Shown here in pieces: positions 8,682 to 17,137 of a stretch of DNA of 64,000 nt; the first letter of the stretch is position 1, and each line of letters begins with the position of its first letter. Under the pieces are notes generated by a model that searched no databases, had not been told where the DNA came from, and saw nothing but the letters and a program-made list of their open reading frames with translations. Made by a program: the position numbers and the translations under genes. Location: the NCBI GenBank assembly GCA_017405115.1, contig JAFRBA010000205.1, forward strand, positions 10,743-74,742, read 5' to 3'. Origin of the DNA: Kiritimatiellia bacterium (GTDB lineage: Bacteria > Verrucomicrobiota > Kiritimatiellia > RFP12 > UBA1067).

Positions 8682-11174
8682 CTACTTGAACATCATAATG
8701 AGTCCTTGCCGCGTCCTGAAATCGCCGTCTTCGACATTCGGGATCGGGAATGAGCTGCCGCGATAGAGCGGATTCACCGGGAGCGCATCGAAGCAAGAGT
8801 CGGTGAACGTGACCGAGCCCTTCCCGGCGAGCACGATCGTTCCCGTGCCGGACACCTTGTTCGTGAACGTGATGTTCTCGGCATTCTCGAAGCGGAGAAC
8901 GCCGCCGTCGAGAACGACTTCGCCGGTGCCGAGAGAGTCGCCCTTCGCGACAGCGAGAGTGGCGGAAACAACCTCGGTGCCGCCGGTGTAGGTGTTGGAG
9001 TTAGAAAGAAGAAGCGACGTGTCTGGCGAGAAGTCGCGGAGCTTCAGCCTGCCGCCGGAAACGACGCCCGAAAGCGTGGCGCGGACGCCGCTCGCCGCGT
9101 TCGTCATCGAAATGCGCGCAAAGCGGTCGATCTCGACATTGCCGGAGATTTCCGTTCTGGCGACAAACCAAAGGGCGCCGTTGTCGGTCAGTGTTGCCGA
9201 GTTGTCGTGCTGCTTCACGCCGTGTCCGCGAATGACAAAGTCGTTGGCGAAATTAAGCCCGGCCGTGCCAAAGCGTATCTGTCCGCCGCTCGCCATACCC
9301 GCGCCAACGTCGACCGTGCCGGAGCCGAACGCCGTCGACTTCGTCGGGAGAACCTGCACCGAGTTTATCCATGTTCCGCCGGAATAGGTGTTGGTTCCGC
9401 TTAAAGTCACCGCAGGAATGACGCAAGAGGAGTAGTCTGTCGTCGCGAACGCGCCGAACACGCCGGAGAACGTGACGCCGCCAGAGCCGGCAAGAACCGA
9501 CGTGATGACCGAGCTTCTGCCCGTGCCGGTAGCCGGGCTGACCGCGAACACGCCTTCCGAAGCACCGAAATTGATCTTGCCGGAAGCGCCCTCGATCCGC
9601 GCGTTGCCGTAACCCGCTATGTTGTTCAATATGACGCAGGCAGGATCGACGCCGTTGCCGACGTGCAGCGTAGCGCCAGCACCGAGAGTCAGCGCTACGC
9701 TGGTGGTATCCTTCCCGTTGGCGGAGAAGGCAAGCACGCTCTTTTCTTCGCCGTCGGCGATGGAATACTCCGCGACCTCGGCGTCGAGGTTTGCGATCGA
9801 ACCGGGGCCTCCGTCAAGGCCGGCGGTATAGAGATTCGTGCAGGCGACAAGACCGAGCGTCGCATCGTATCTCATGAACCTGTAGAAATACGAAGAATCG
9901 CTCGAACCAGACTTTGAATACGCGAGGATCGGATCCTTTACAAGACCGTTCGCGTGCGTTGCCACGCCGCCGTTGACGAGAACCTTCCCGCCCTGTCCGT
10001 CAATCGACTGCGGTTGAGTGCTTTTAGCGGTCGCGACCACGAGAACCCCGCCTTTCCCGGTACGTTCCAGCGGTGACGACTCGGCGTCGGGGCTGCCAAT
10101 CGTGATTGTCTGCGGAACATTGGAACCGGGTCTGTTTACGCAAATGGTGGCTGATCTGCCGTAGCGGAGTTTGGCTCCGCTGCCTGACGCAAGCTTCAAG
10201 CCCTTGTCCGTCGTTGGATAGACCTGAAGCCAGCAGTTGCCGAGGATGAAATCGTTGGTTCCGAACACGGCTCCGTCAACACCAGTGAACGAATCTGAAC
10301 GCAAGCTGACAAAGCCATCCTTTATCGCAACAGGCCCTTTGACTGACTGCGGCCTATAGAACGTCAGAACTCCCGGCCAGGAGAATTCGATTCCGCCGTC
10401 CGTATCTGCGCCATCGGCCGACGTTGCCGTCGCATACCAGTTCAGCAGCCGATAGGTCTCATCAGCATATGTCTGCTCGACAAGACCATCGACCCTGACA
10501 CCGCTCTCACCGACTTTCAGCCGCCAAGCGGACGAGGATGAATCGGTCGGCCAAGTGAAAGTCTGCGGCGCGTCCCGCGTCATGAATCGCAGGGTCGCGC
10601 CGTCGGCGACAATAGTTGGAGTCGAGCTGCCGGTCCAGCTGCCGGCCGAGATGTTGAGGCACATGTTTTTGCCCACGACAACCTCATTTGCCTTGATTGT
10701 GCCGACCTCCAGCGACCCCTCGCTGAGCACGACGGACTTGAACTGCTTTATCGCACTTGTAGCGTAACCAATGATGCCTCTAAACGCAATATCACCGCCT
10801 CCCTTGACGAGAAGCGTCTTCGAATACGTGGCACTGTCATACCAGTTGTTGGAACTGACAAGCAAAGCACCGCTCGCCACACTCACCTCGGTCGTCACTT
10901 GCGAGCAGTTAAACATAAAATCGCCGTCGACAAACAATTCGCCAGCATCGACCCTGAATCCGCCGATTTGCCTGTGGGCACCCCCGACAAACACATTTGT
11001 TCGCCCAGAAAATTCAAATACGGCAGTATCTGAACCAGTCGGCAAGGCATTACCCTGCCAGTTCTTCTTGGTTGCCCAAAGTCCGTCGCCGGCACTTCCT
11101 GTCCATCGGACGTCGGCCGCAGAGACAACAGACGCGGCAAGGGCCGCAAGGATCGTCATGAGCAGTCTTTTCAT
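8682..11174 (-). CDS. Exported autotransporter-type beta-strand-repeat protein
   Basis: An 830-residue exported protein with signal peptide MKRLLMTILAALAASVVSAA and an opening WTG..GDGLWATKKNWQG that is typical of proteins with autotransporter-associated beta-strand repeats. Several repeats of the type 'LSGTNTYSGGTW', 'LSNSNTYTGGTEVVSATLAV' and 'VSGTGTIVLAGKG' occur at about 600-790, suggesting a surface beta-helix. There is no barrel domain. The protein ends RTRQGLIMMFK, similar to DPRRGLVIKFR at the end of the discoidin protein at 59119-61068. AAAGGA precedes the start. Position within the operon suggests a surface binding or anchoring role for the hydrolases; this is inference. Confidence 0.8.
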   Translation of the reverse strand: MKRLLMTILAALAASVVSAADVRWTGSAGDGLWATKKNWQGNALPTGSDTAVFEFSGRTNVFVGGAHRQIGGFRVDAGELFVDGDFMFNCSQVTTEVSVASGALLVSSNNWYDSATYSKTLLVKGGGDIAFRGIIGYATSAIKQFKSVVLSEGSLEVGTIKANEVVVGKNMCLNISAGSWTGSSTPTIVADGATLRFMTRDAPQTFTWPTDSSSSAWRLKVGESGVRVDGLVEQTYADETYRLLNWYATATSADGADTDGGIEFSWPGVLTFYRPQSVKGPVAIKDGFVSLRSDSFTGVDGAVFGTNDFILGNCWLQVYPTTDKGLKLASGSGAKLRYGRSATICVNRPGSNVPQTITIGSPDAESSPLERTGKGGVLVVATAKSTQPQSIDGQGGKVLVNGGVATHANGLVKDPILAYSKSGSSDSSYFYRFMRYDATLGLVACTNLYTAGLDGGPGSIANLDAEVAEYSIADGEEKSVLAFSANGKDTTSVALTLGAGATLHVGNGVDPACVILNNIAGYGNARIEGASGKINFGASEGVFAVSPATGTGRSSVITSVLAGSGGVTFSGVFGAFATTDYSSCVIPAVTLSGTNTYSGGTWINSVQVLPTKSTAFGSGTVDVGAGMASGGQIRFGTAGLNFANDFVIRGHGVKQHDNSATLTDNGALWFVARTEISGNVEIDRFARISMTNAASGVRATLSGVVSGGRLKLRDFSPDTSLLLSNSNTYTGGTEVVSATLAVAKGDSLGTGEVVLDGGVLRFENAENITFTNKVSGTGTIVLAGKGSVTFTDSCFDALPVNPLYRGSSFPIPNVEDGDFRTRQGLIMMFK

Positions 11175-11195
11175 TGGTTTGTTCCTTTCGCTTTG

Positions 11196-12758
11196 TCACT
11201 CGATTTCTATCGCCGACTTCTCGGCGAGCAGGCACGGCGAGTCGTACACCGGAACGTCGATGTAGGCGACGCCCTCGGAATTCACGACAACGTTCTCCTT
11301 CGGGAACTCGTACACGCCCCCGGTCATAAGGTCAACCCAGACCGGCTCCTTCAGCGGCGCGGCGTCGAGCATCCTGAAGACGCGCGGCATCGTCTCGAAC
11401 GACTCTCCCGGGCGCTCGTAGTTTACGATGAACGGATGCCAGAGCTTCATCGGCACGCCCTTGTCGCGCGGGTCGAGCGAACAGCTCGTCGCGAAAGACC
11501 AGAACGCATAGACGCGTCGCCCGTCCGCCTTCGTGTATTCATACGCCGCAAGCGTCGGGTCGTCGTTGTAGAACTGCGGCTCCTTCACGCGGGAAAGCGT
11601 GTCGTCAAACACCGAGACGACGTTCTGCACCGCGTAGTACGCGCGCTTGATGGCAATGACCTCGTTCTTCATGTTCGTGCGCACAAGGCCTTTGGCGTTG
11701 TGGCGCGTCCGCCCCTTGCCGAGGTAGTTGGCGTACTGCAGGTCGCTCATCGAGTAGACGAGAGACCTCACGTCGTGGCCGAGGTCGCCGAGCATCCGGC
11801 GCATGTCCCACTTCGCCTGCGAATATTCCGTCCAGCGCATCTTCCCGAGCGCGCCGCACTGCGTGGCCTGGCTCGGACAGCCGTTCTCGCCCTGGAAGAG
11901 CTTCGACGCCGGGATACCGCGCTTTTCAACGACCTTCTTAAGGTTCTCGACGCGCGGATACGCCTCTTCCGGAGCATTGGAGTAGCCGTGGTAGACGATC
12001 CACGCGAAGAGGTTGCGGTCTTCCCCCATCCAGTCGAGCGTGCGCCCGAAGATGTTGTCGACGTCCTGGTCGGCCATGTCGGGGCAGGTCCTGATCGAGT
12101 TGCTGCAGATGGCGCCGATGCGCGCGTCGGGTATCTCGGAAAGAATTATCTTCGCCGTCTGCACATCCATCTCGGCGATCAGCTTCGGCGCGGAAACCGG
12201 GTCAGCGTAGAGTTCCGGCGTGTTTTCCGGCTCGTTCCACGTGAGCCAGTCGCGAACGCGCCCCTTGAAGTGCCGCGCCATCGCCCGCACCCAGCGCTCG
12301 AACGCCTTGCGCCCTTCGCCGTAAGGGAAACCACCGGCGAGGTTCGGTCCGCCGCCCCCCTCGTAGATCGGGTTTCCGTAGGATGTCTCAATCGCAGGCT
12401 CGATGCCGTTCGCGAGTGCATAGTCAACCTGCTTGTCAAGCCACGAGAAGTCGTACTTGCCCTTCTCCTTCTCGCATTTCGCCCAACCGCCCTGGAATCG
12501 GCACGCCTTGATGCCGAGCGGCTTCAAAAAGCGCTTGTATTCGTCGAAGTTGGCGTAGTCGCGGTCGAGCGTCTCGCAGCCTATGACCCAGTTCGACGAC
12601 TTGATCTCGTCCGTCGAGCGCGGACGGATCGTGCCGATGCGCTTCAAGTCGACCTTGAGCGGCGTCTTGACGCGGTCCGGACCGGTCTTCAGCTCGACCG
12701 CCGCGTCCGCGGCGAAAGCCGCGAGGCAGAAAGCGGGAATCATAATGCGCGCTACCAT
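11196..12758 (-). CDS. Secreted clan GH-A glycosidase (GH39-like), copy 1
   Basis: A 520-residue exported TIM-barrel glycosidase, paralogue of the gene at 2661-4196. Signal peptide MVARIMIPAFCLAAFAADA; WNEPE with acid/base Glu176; QGENGCPSQ with nucleophile Glu291. A start further upstream at 12839 would add 27 residues translated from within the esterase gene. The ATG at 12758 has a perfect AGGAGG six to seven bases upstream and overlaps the esterase stop by seven bases, so translation is coupled. It probably acts on xylan or related oligosaccharides exposed by the esterase (inference). Confidence 0.84.
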   Translation of the reverse strand: MVARIMIPAFCLAAFAADAAVELKTGPDRVKTPLKVDLKRIGTIRPRSTDEIKSSNWVIGCETLDRDYANFDEYKRFLKPLGIKACRFQGGWAKCEKEKGKYDFSWLDKQVDYALANGIEPAIETSYGNPIYEGGGGPNLAGGFPYGEGRKAFERWVRAMARHFKGRVRDWLTWNEPENTPELYADPVSAPKLIAEMDVQTAKIILSEIPDARIGAICSNSIRTCPDMADQDVDNIFGRTLDWMGEDRNLFAWIVYHGYSNAPEEAYPRVENLKKVVEKRGIPASKLFQGENGCPSQATQCGALGKMRWTEYSQAKWDMRRMLGDLGHDVRSLVYSMSDLQYANYLGKGRTRHNAKGLVRTNMKNEVIAIKRAYYAVQNVVSVFDDTLSRVKEPQFYNDDPTLAAYEYTKADGRRVYAFWSFATSCSLDPRDKGVPMKLWHPFIVNYERPGESFETMPRVFRMLDAAPLKEPVWVDLMTGGVYEFPKENVVVNSEGVAYIDVPVYDSPCLLAEKSAIEIE

Positions 12759-14044
12759 TTCAGCACCTCCTCTGCGTAGTTCATGAACCACCTCCAGTCT
12801 TCGTGGGTTATCGAGTGTTTGCCTTCCTTGATGTGCCATCCGACGGACTTGCCGAACAGCCCGAAAATCTGATCCGCCTCGCGATACGTCCTGTAGTTCG
12901 ACTCCGGACTGGAGACATGGTCGCCCGTCGCCGTCGATATGACGAGCGCGCGCGGCGCGATGCAGCCGAGGAACTCGCCCTGGTCGAACGGAAGCGGAGG
13001 GAATCTCGCAGACAGGCGGTCGAGTTCGTCGGCAGGCAGGCTCGTCATGTCGGTCTGCACGTACTTCGCCAGCCTGTGCGAGAACCAGAACGGATACATG
13101 AGGTTGGGAAGGTGCTTCAGCGACTTCGTTCCGCCGCAGTTCGCGATCACGAGAGAGAAGCGCACGTCATGGACGCCGGTGATCGTCGCGTTCTTGCCCA
13201 TGCGGCTCTGGCCGACGATCGCGACCTTCGACTGGTCGATCTCCGGCAGGGTCTCGAGAAGATCCCTGACGCGCATCGACCCCCACGACCACGCCGGATG
13301 CACCAGCTTCTCGTCCGGCAGCTTCGCTGGATCGAATATGCGCCATACGGACTCGGCAGTCGCGTCACGCACCATGTAGTCGGGGCTGAGCTCGTTGAAG
13401 CAGAACGTGGCGAACGCGAAACCGCGCTGGAGAAGCTCTTCCACGCAGACGCGGTCGGGACGCGACCCGCGGGCCGTCGGCTTGTCCTTGTAGGCAAAGC
13501 CCTTGAATTCGAGCACCGCGGGATCGTCGGAAAGCGTATGGTTCCCGCTGAAGTTGGGATAGACGAAGACGGGCAGATGTCCCGGGCCGCGCCACTTCTT
13601 CGGCGCGTACAGTTCGCGCGGCAGATAGACAAGCACCGTGAACTCGTGCGTTCCGTTCGCGTCCTCGCTACGTATGACATACTGCCGCCGCCGCGCCGCG
13701 CCGTCGAACGAATATCCGAATTCTACGAGGTTGAAGTCCAGCTTCGCCGGTTTCGGCGGCATTGCGCCGTAGACGCTTTCGTCGAAGAACTTCAGGACTG
13801 CAGGGCGCACCTTCGCCGTCCATTCCTCCGCCGTCTTTATGCGCGTTCCGTCCGCAAGCGCAAGCACGTCCTTCGGCGGATTGCGCTCAAGGTACGCTTC
13901 AAGCGGCGAATTCGTGATGGTTTCGCCGGCCTTTGCCTCCGTTGCAGCACAGGCAAAGGCGACGGACGCCACGAGAGAAACAAGTAAAGACGTCGCCGCT
14001 TCGCGCAGCACGCCGCCCAATCCATCAAAATGCGTCGCTTTCAT
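12752..14044 (-). CDS. CE15-type glucuronoyl esterase
   Basis: Exported serine esterase of 430 residues, first gene of a six-gene operon. CE15 enzymes cleave ester bonds between glucuronic acid on xylan and lignin alcohols. A signal-like segment lies at about residues 15-40. The family nucleophile motif appears as GQSRMGK with Ser280, and His414 in HSITHEDW is the expected catalytic histidine. Length and motif spacing fit bacterial CE15. The gene has its own TGGTATAAT box at 14092-14100 and a candidate regulator site just upstream. The product links this operon functionally to the glucuronate genes at 15.8-20 kb. Confidence 0.87.
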   Translation of the reverse strand: MKATHFDGLGGVLREAATSLLVSLVASVAFACAATEAKAGETITNSPLEAYLERNPPKDVLALADGTRIKTAEEWTAKVRPAVLKFFDESVYGAMPPKPAKLDFNLVEFGYSFDGAARRRQYVIRSEDANGTHEFTVLVYLPRELYAPKKWRGPGHLPVFVYPNFSGNHTLSDDPAVLEFKGFAYKDKPTARGSRPDRVCVEELLQRGFAFATFCFNELSPDYMVRDATAESVWRIFDPAKLPDEKLVHPAWSWGSMRVRDLLETLPEIDQSKVAIVGQSRMGKNATITGVHDVRFSLVIANCGGTKSLKHLPNLMYPFWFSHRLAKYVQTDMTSLPADELDRLSARFPPLPFDQGEFLGCIAPRALVISTATGDHVSSPESNYRTYREADQIFGLFGKSVGWHIKEGKHSITHEDWRWFMNYAEEVLKW

Positions 14045-14091
14045 GCCGTTACCAACGTCCGTTTCCTTTCCCTAGTTGTAAGATATCATGA

Positions 14092-14100
14092 ATTATACCA
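14092..14100 (-). promoter_or_regulatory. Extended -10 box of the CE15 operon
   Basis: Reads TGGTATAAT on the minus strand, about 47 bases before the CE15 start, leaving an untranslated leader of about 40 bases. No good -35 box is seen at 17 bp; an activator site starts 23 bp upstream of the -10 hexamer. Confidence 0.65.
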
Positions 14101-14119
14101 TATCGCGCGCAGATTGGTA

Positions 14120-14159
14120 ATCCCATGCAAGAACACAAATGCATCCCACTTAGGAAATG
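14120..14159. promoter_or_regulatory. Candidate XylR-type operator, CE15 operon copy
   Basis: A 40-bp segment with two direct copies of ATCCCA 23 bp apart, ending GGAAATG. It matches 18736-18775 at 30 of 40 positions without gaps, and both copies lie at identical distance and orientation from a TATAAT box. The spacing fits an AraC-type activator contacting two helical turns beside the -35 region. Confidence 0.65.
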
Positions 14160-14184
14160 GGTGTTCGTTTACACAGGCAACTGG

Positions 14185-15603
14185 CTACAGCGATCTGAAC
14201 AGGTCGTCTAGCGTCACCTCGGACTGAACAATGCCAGAATGCTTGTTGCGCTTCAGGCCATAGGTCGTTACATAGGTCAGATGCACAGCCTTCTTGGTTC
14301 CCGTAGTCTCCCTGAACAGCTCCTTTCGCTCCCGTGCACGGCGGTCTTCGCTGTCCTTGATCTCGTACTCGGTCGAAGAGAACTTCATTTCGCACAGATT
14401 GATGACGCCGTCTTTCCTGTCGATCAGAAGATCCACCTGCGCCCCGTCGTGTTCCGCAGTCCGCGCAACCTGCCAGGAACAGTCGTTGGAGACGACGCCG
14501 GAGATGCCTAGCGCGATCTTGATTTCGCGTACATGCTGAAGGCAGAGCCGCTCGAACGCAAGGCCCTCCCAGACTCTGCGGAACTGCGCATCGGACGATC
14601 CGCTCCAGAAACAGCGGTCGCCCGTTTTGTTCTCGCCGGCAAAGGCAAAATGGAACAGCGTGAAATTGTCTATCAGCTGGTAGAGTGCCCCTTTGGTTTT
14701 CTTGCCGAAGGCGATGCTTTTGCGCAAAAATCCGCATTCCTCCAGTTCCCGCAGATACCGCGTCAGGTTTCCGCACGAGCTCATGCCCGTACGCGACATC
14801 AGCTCGTCGCGGGTAAGGCCCGCCTTGCGGCGTCCGAGCGCCATTACGATCTTCAGATACGGTTCCGGCTTGCGGAAGAGCGAGGCGTATAGTTCGTCGA
14901 ACTCCCCTTCAAGCTTGTTTGACCTTGCGAAGAACAGATCGTCGATGTTCTGGCCTGCGCTCAAGTCTGGCTCGAGGTGCTTCCAGTAGAACGGAATCCC
15001 GCCAAGGACCATGTACGTCTCCGCAATCTGGTATCGGGTCATGACAATGCCACGCGAGGCGACATATTCCTCGCATTCCTTCAGCGTGAACGGCTGCAGC
15101 GATATGCGTCCCGTGACGCGATTGTGAAGGCCTCCCTTGTCCTTTATCACCTTGTTGATGATCCATGACGTCGCAGAACCGCAGACAATCAGAAGGACAT
15201 CATCCCTCGCCGAAGCCCATCCATTCCAGAAATGCTCCAGCGCAGGGATGAAGCGCGAGCCCTTCGTGTCCAGATAGGAGAGTTCGTCCAGGAACACCAC
15301 TTTCCTGCGCAGGATCGACTTCGCGATCACCGGCTTCAGCAGATTGAAAGCCTCAAACCAGTCTTTGGGCGAACCCTCCAGCTTCGCCCCCCACTCGCGC
15401 AGCGAGTCGCCGAATGCGCGCAACTGCTCTTTTGTGCTCCCACGCGCTACCCCGGTGTGCTGAAAGGTAAAACGACCCTGAAACGTCTGACGAATCAAGT
15501 ACGTCTTGCCGACACGCCGACGACCATAAACGGCCACAAACTCGGACTCTTCAGACTCCGCATATTTCGCCAGACGCGCCTTCTCTGCAGCTCTACCTAT
15601 CAT
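14185..15603 (-). CDS. AAA ATPase with PD-(D/E)XK-like C-terminus (archaeal ATPase/DUF234 type)
   Basis: A 472-residue ATPase of the family with DUF234-type tails found across archaea and gut bacteria; its cellular role is generally unknown and a mobile-element or defence link is often suspected. Walker A is GRRRVGKT (about 27-34), Walker B VVFLDELSYL (about 103-112). A winged-helix-like stretch (LTRDELMSRTGMSSCGNLTRYLRELEECG, written here only as a region near 265-295) precedes a nuclease-like core DLLIDRKDGVINLCEMKFSS with the D...E-x-K pattern. AAAGGA lies six bases before the ATG. It has its own promoter and palindromic sites and is not part of the sugar operons. Confidence 0.83.
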   Translation of the reverse strand: MIGRAAEKARLAKYAESEESEFVAVYGRRRVGKTYLIRQTFQGRFTFQHTGVARGSTKEQLRAFGDSLREWGAKLEGSPKDWFEAFNLLKPVIAKSILRRKVVFLDELSYLDTKGSRFIPALEHFWNGWASARDDVLLIVCGSATSWIINKVIKDKGGLHNRVTGRISLQPFTLKECEEYVASRGIVMTRYQIAETYMVLGGIPFYWKHLEPDLSAGQNIDDLFFARSNKLEGEFDELYASLFRKPEPYLKIVMALGRRKAGLTRDELMSRTGMSSCGNLTRYLRELEECGFLRKSIAFGKKTKGALYQLIDNFTLFHFAFAGENKTGDRCFWSGSSDAQFRRVWEGLAFERLCLQHVREIKIALGISGVVSNDCSWQVARTAEHDGAQVDLLIDRKDGVINLCEMKFSSTEYEIKDSEDRRARERKELFRETTGTKKAVHLTYVTTYGLKRNKHSGIVQSEVTLDDLFRSL

Positions 15604-15629
15604 ATGGCATCCTTTCCGTTCATCATTTT

Positions 15630-15664
15630 GACCAAATTATACCATATCGATCCCGATTTGGTCA
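15630..15664 (-). promoter_or_regulatory. Promoter and operator of the AAA ATPase gene
   Basis: TGGTATAAT on the minus strand (TATAAT at 15641 to 15636) is bracketed by an inverted pair GACCAAAT (15630-15637) and ATTTGGTC (15656-15663). The dyad covers the -10 region, as expected for a repressor site. Confidence 0.6.
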
Positions 15665-15683
15665 ATATGGTGCACCATAAACC

Positions 15684-15732
15684 ACGATAATGACCAAATC
15701 TCATGTTTCAAACACGATCTGGTCATTATCGT
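15684..15732. promoter_or_regulatory. 49-bp palindrome upstream of the AAA ATPase gene
   Basis: Arms of 17 bp (15684-15700 and 15716-15732) match at 16 of 17 positions, and the middle holds a second perfect dyad TGTTT-C-AAACA. Both arms contain the TGACCAAAT/ATTTGGTCA half-site (one variant) also present at the promoter next to it. No T-run follows on either strand, so a terminator is unlikely. Confidence 0.6.
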
Positions 15733-15740
15733 AACGGCGT

Positions 15741-15749
15741 ATTATACCA
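15741..15749 (-). promoter_or_regulatory. Second TGGTATAAT box upstream of the AAA gene
   Basis: Extended -10 sequence on the minus strand, followed downstream by the 49-bp palindrome. It could start a longer transcript of the AAA gene. No -35 box is evident. Confidence 0.4.
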
Positions 15750-15802
15750 ATCCCCCGCAGCGGTGGCGGGTTGTGAACAATTAAGGCAAGACTAGAACGC
15801 CG

Positions 15803-17125
15803 TCAGGAGAAAATCATGTCGTGCGCGTTGCGGTAGCACACGTTCTCCAGCATCGGGCGCAGAAGAGACTCGTCGTCGGGAAACGCGCCGGACGCGACCT
15901 TCTCCGCGACCCACTTGCAGAGGACGCGGCGGAAGTAGTCGTGTCGGACGAAGGAGAGGAGCGAGCGCGAATCGGTCGTCATGCCGACGAATGTCGAGAG
16001 GACGCCGTACGCGGCGTTCTTCTCGAGGACGTCGCGTATCCCCTCCTCGTGGTCGCACCACCACCAAGCGGGTCCAAGCTGCACCTTGCCGGGCATGCCC
16101 TCTTCCACGAACGACCCTGCAAGCACGGCGAGCTGCGCATGCGCCTCAGGGTTGAGGGACATGAGTATCGTGCGGGGGAGAGATGTTTGGTAGGGCGGTT
16201 TCGATGAAACCGCCGACGGCGGCATCATCGATGCCGCCCTACCAGCCTCCAGCATATTCAAGAACTCTGCGACAGCGGCGGGGTCGACTGGTGCGTGCAT
16301 GCCGGCGAAGCCGCCCGCAGGGCCGGCAGCCGCGCGAAGCCGCGCCGACGTCTCGCGCAAGGCGCCTAGGTGCAGCAGCATCGTCCAGCCGTGGGTCGCG
16401 GCGAAGGCAGCGACAGTTAGGAGTTGGGCGTTATGAGTTGGGAGTTGGGAAACGTCGTCCACCGAGATGTCGACGACGCGGCAGCCTGCCGCGTGGAACT
16501 TTTCAAGAGTCTCGACGGAAACCTCGTCGCCTGCGTCCATGCGAAGCGAAGGGGTAATCTCACGCAGAGACGCGGAGGCCGCAGAGTTTTCTTGGACAGG
16601 ATTTAGCCGTGTAGAACGTGTAGAAGTCGTATTTGTGATTTGTGGACAATTGTGGCAATTGCCATTTGTGAACAATGAAACGCATTCCGCTCCGACACAT
16701 GGGCTGAGATACTCGACGCCGAACTTATTCAGCATCTTCAACGGCGTCCATCCCGACAAAGAAATATTTTCCACCCCGCGAATCCACTCTCCCTCTCCGC
16801 GTCTCTGCGACTCTGCGTTAAAAACATTCAGCCACTCCATCTCCATCTTCGTCCATGCGAAGAGCGGGTTGCCGACGAGCTTCGGAAGCGTGCGCATCCA
16901 CGCCGCCCACTTCTCGTCCTCCGTCGCATCGCCCGTGACCACGCGCTCCGGTTCGCCGCAGATGCGCATTGCGCGGTGCTTGTAGGGGTCGCTCTTCACC
17001 CACACTTCGTACAGCGATCCTAGCGGCTTGTCTTCGGCGAGCATCTTCATGTCGAGGTGGTTGTGCCAGTCGATGATCGGCAGACCTCGAACCCAGCCAT
17101 ACAGAGTATCAAAACAATTGCTCAT
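15803..17125 (-). CDS. uxaC: Glucuronate (uronate) isomerase, repeat-interrupted
   Basis: Cytoplasmic isomerase converting D-glucuronate to D-fructuronate. N-terminal family signature IIDWHNHLD (about 17-25), ITGDA-like VVTGDATEDEKW, and conserved C-terminal segments LGPAWWWCDHEEGIRDVLEK and FVGMTTDSRSLLSFVRHDYFRR. At 440 residues it is near normal length only because several repeat-encoded tracts replace or add sequence: about 101-113 (octads), 149-190 (octads), 225-236 (heptads) and 294-313 (57-bp cloverleaf element). The stretch that normally carries the TTDDP region is poorly recognisable, so activity is not certain. It follows the symporter gene by 12 bp in the same operon. Confidence 0.8.
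   Translation of the reverse strand: MSNCFDTLYGWVRGLPIIDWHNHLDMKMLAEDKPLGSLYEVWVKSDPYKHRAMRICGEPERVVTGDATEDEKWAAWMRTLPKLVGNPLFAWTKMEMEWLNVFNAESQRRGEGEWIRGVENISLSGWTPLKMLNKFGVEYLSPCVGAECVSLFTNGNCHNCPQITNTTSTRSTRLNPVQENSAASASLREITPSLRMDAGDEVSVETLEKFHAAGCRVVDISVDDVSQLPTHNAQLLTVAAFAATHGWTMLLHLGALRETSARLRAAAGPAGGFAGMHAPVDPAAVAEFLNMLEAGRAASMMPPSAVSSKPPYQTSLPRTILMSLNPEAHAQLAVLAGSFVEEGMPGKVQLGPAWWWCDHEEGIRDVLEKNAAYGVLSTFVGMTTDSRSLLSFVRHDYFRRVLCKWVAEKVASGAFPDDESLLRPMLENVCYRNAHDMIFS
16188..16244. repeat. 57-bp cloverleaf palindrome inside uxaC
   Basis: The element partitions with no spare bases as 9+15+9+15+9: outer arms TGGTAGGGC/GCCCTACCA, hairpin GGCATC-GAT-GATGCC, hairpin GCC-GTC-GGC and hairpin GGTTTC-ATC-GAAACC. 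It encodes GRAASMMPPSAVSSKPPYQ in UxaC. A second copy with one base change (in a loop) lies at 37920-37976 in another isomerase gene, in the same orientation and phase. Confidence 0.93.
16416..16450. repeat. Five-unit heptad array inside uxaC
   Basis: Five consecutive seven-base units: gttagga, gttgggc, gttatga, gttggga, gttggga. Translated on the other strand as part of PTHNAQLLTV. Confidence 0.85.
16562..16680. repeat. Degenerate octad-rich tract inside uxaC
   Basis: Begins with acgcagag/acgcggag units, continues through gtgtagaa repeats and ttgtg-rich units. Translated as the low-complexity segment NCHNCPQITNTTSTRSTR and following residues, which has no counterpart in ordinary UxaC. Confidence 0.6.
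16786..16817. repeat. Four-unit octad array inside uxaC
   Basis: Units actctccc, tctccgcg, tctctgcg, actctgcg. The complement gives cgcagagt-type units like those at 16562 and at 38642 between two operon genes. Encodes FNAESQRRGEGE. Confidence 0.65.
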
Positions 17126-17137
17126 GACATAACTTAA

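Noticed and set aside
15684..15732. A rho-independent terminator for uxaC
   Set aside because: The stem is not followed by a T-run on either strand and is AT-rich at its base; the shared half-sites suit protein binding better.
16188..16244. A tRNA-like gene, because of the cloverleaf fold
   Set aside because: Arms are 9, 6, 3 and 6 bp with three-base loops; there is no T-loop, anticodon loop or D-loop consensus, and it lies inside a coding frame.
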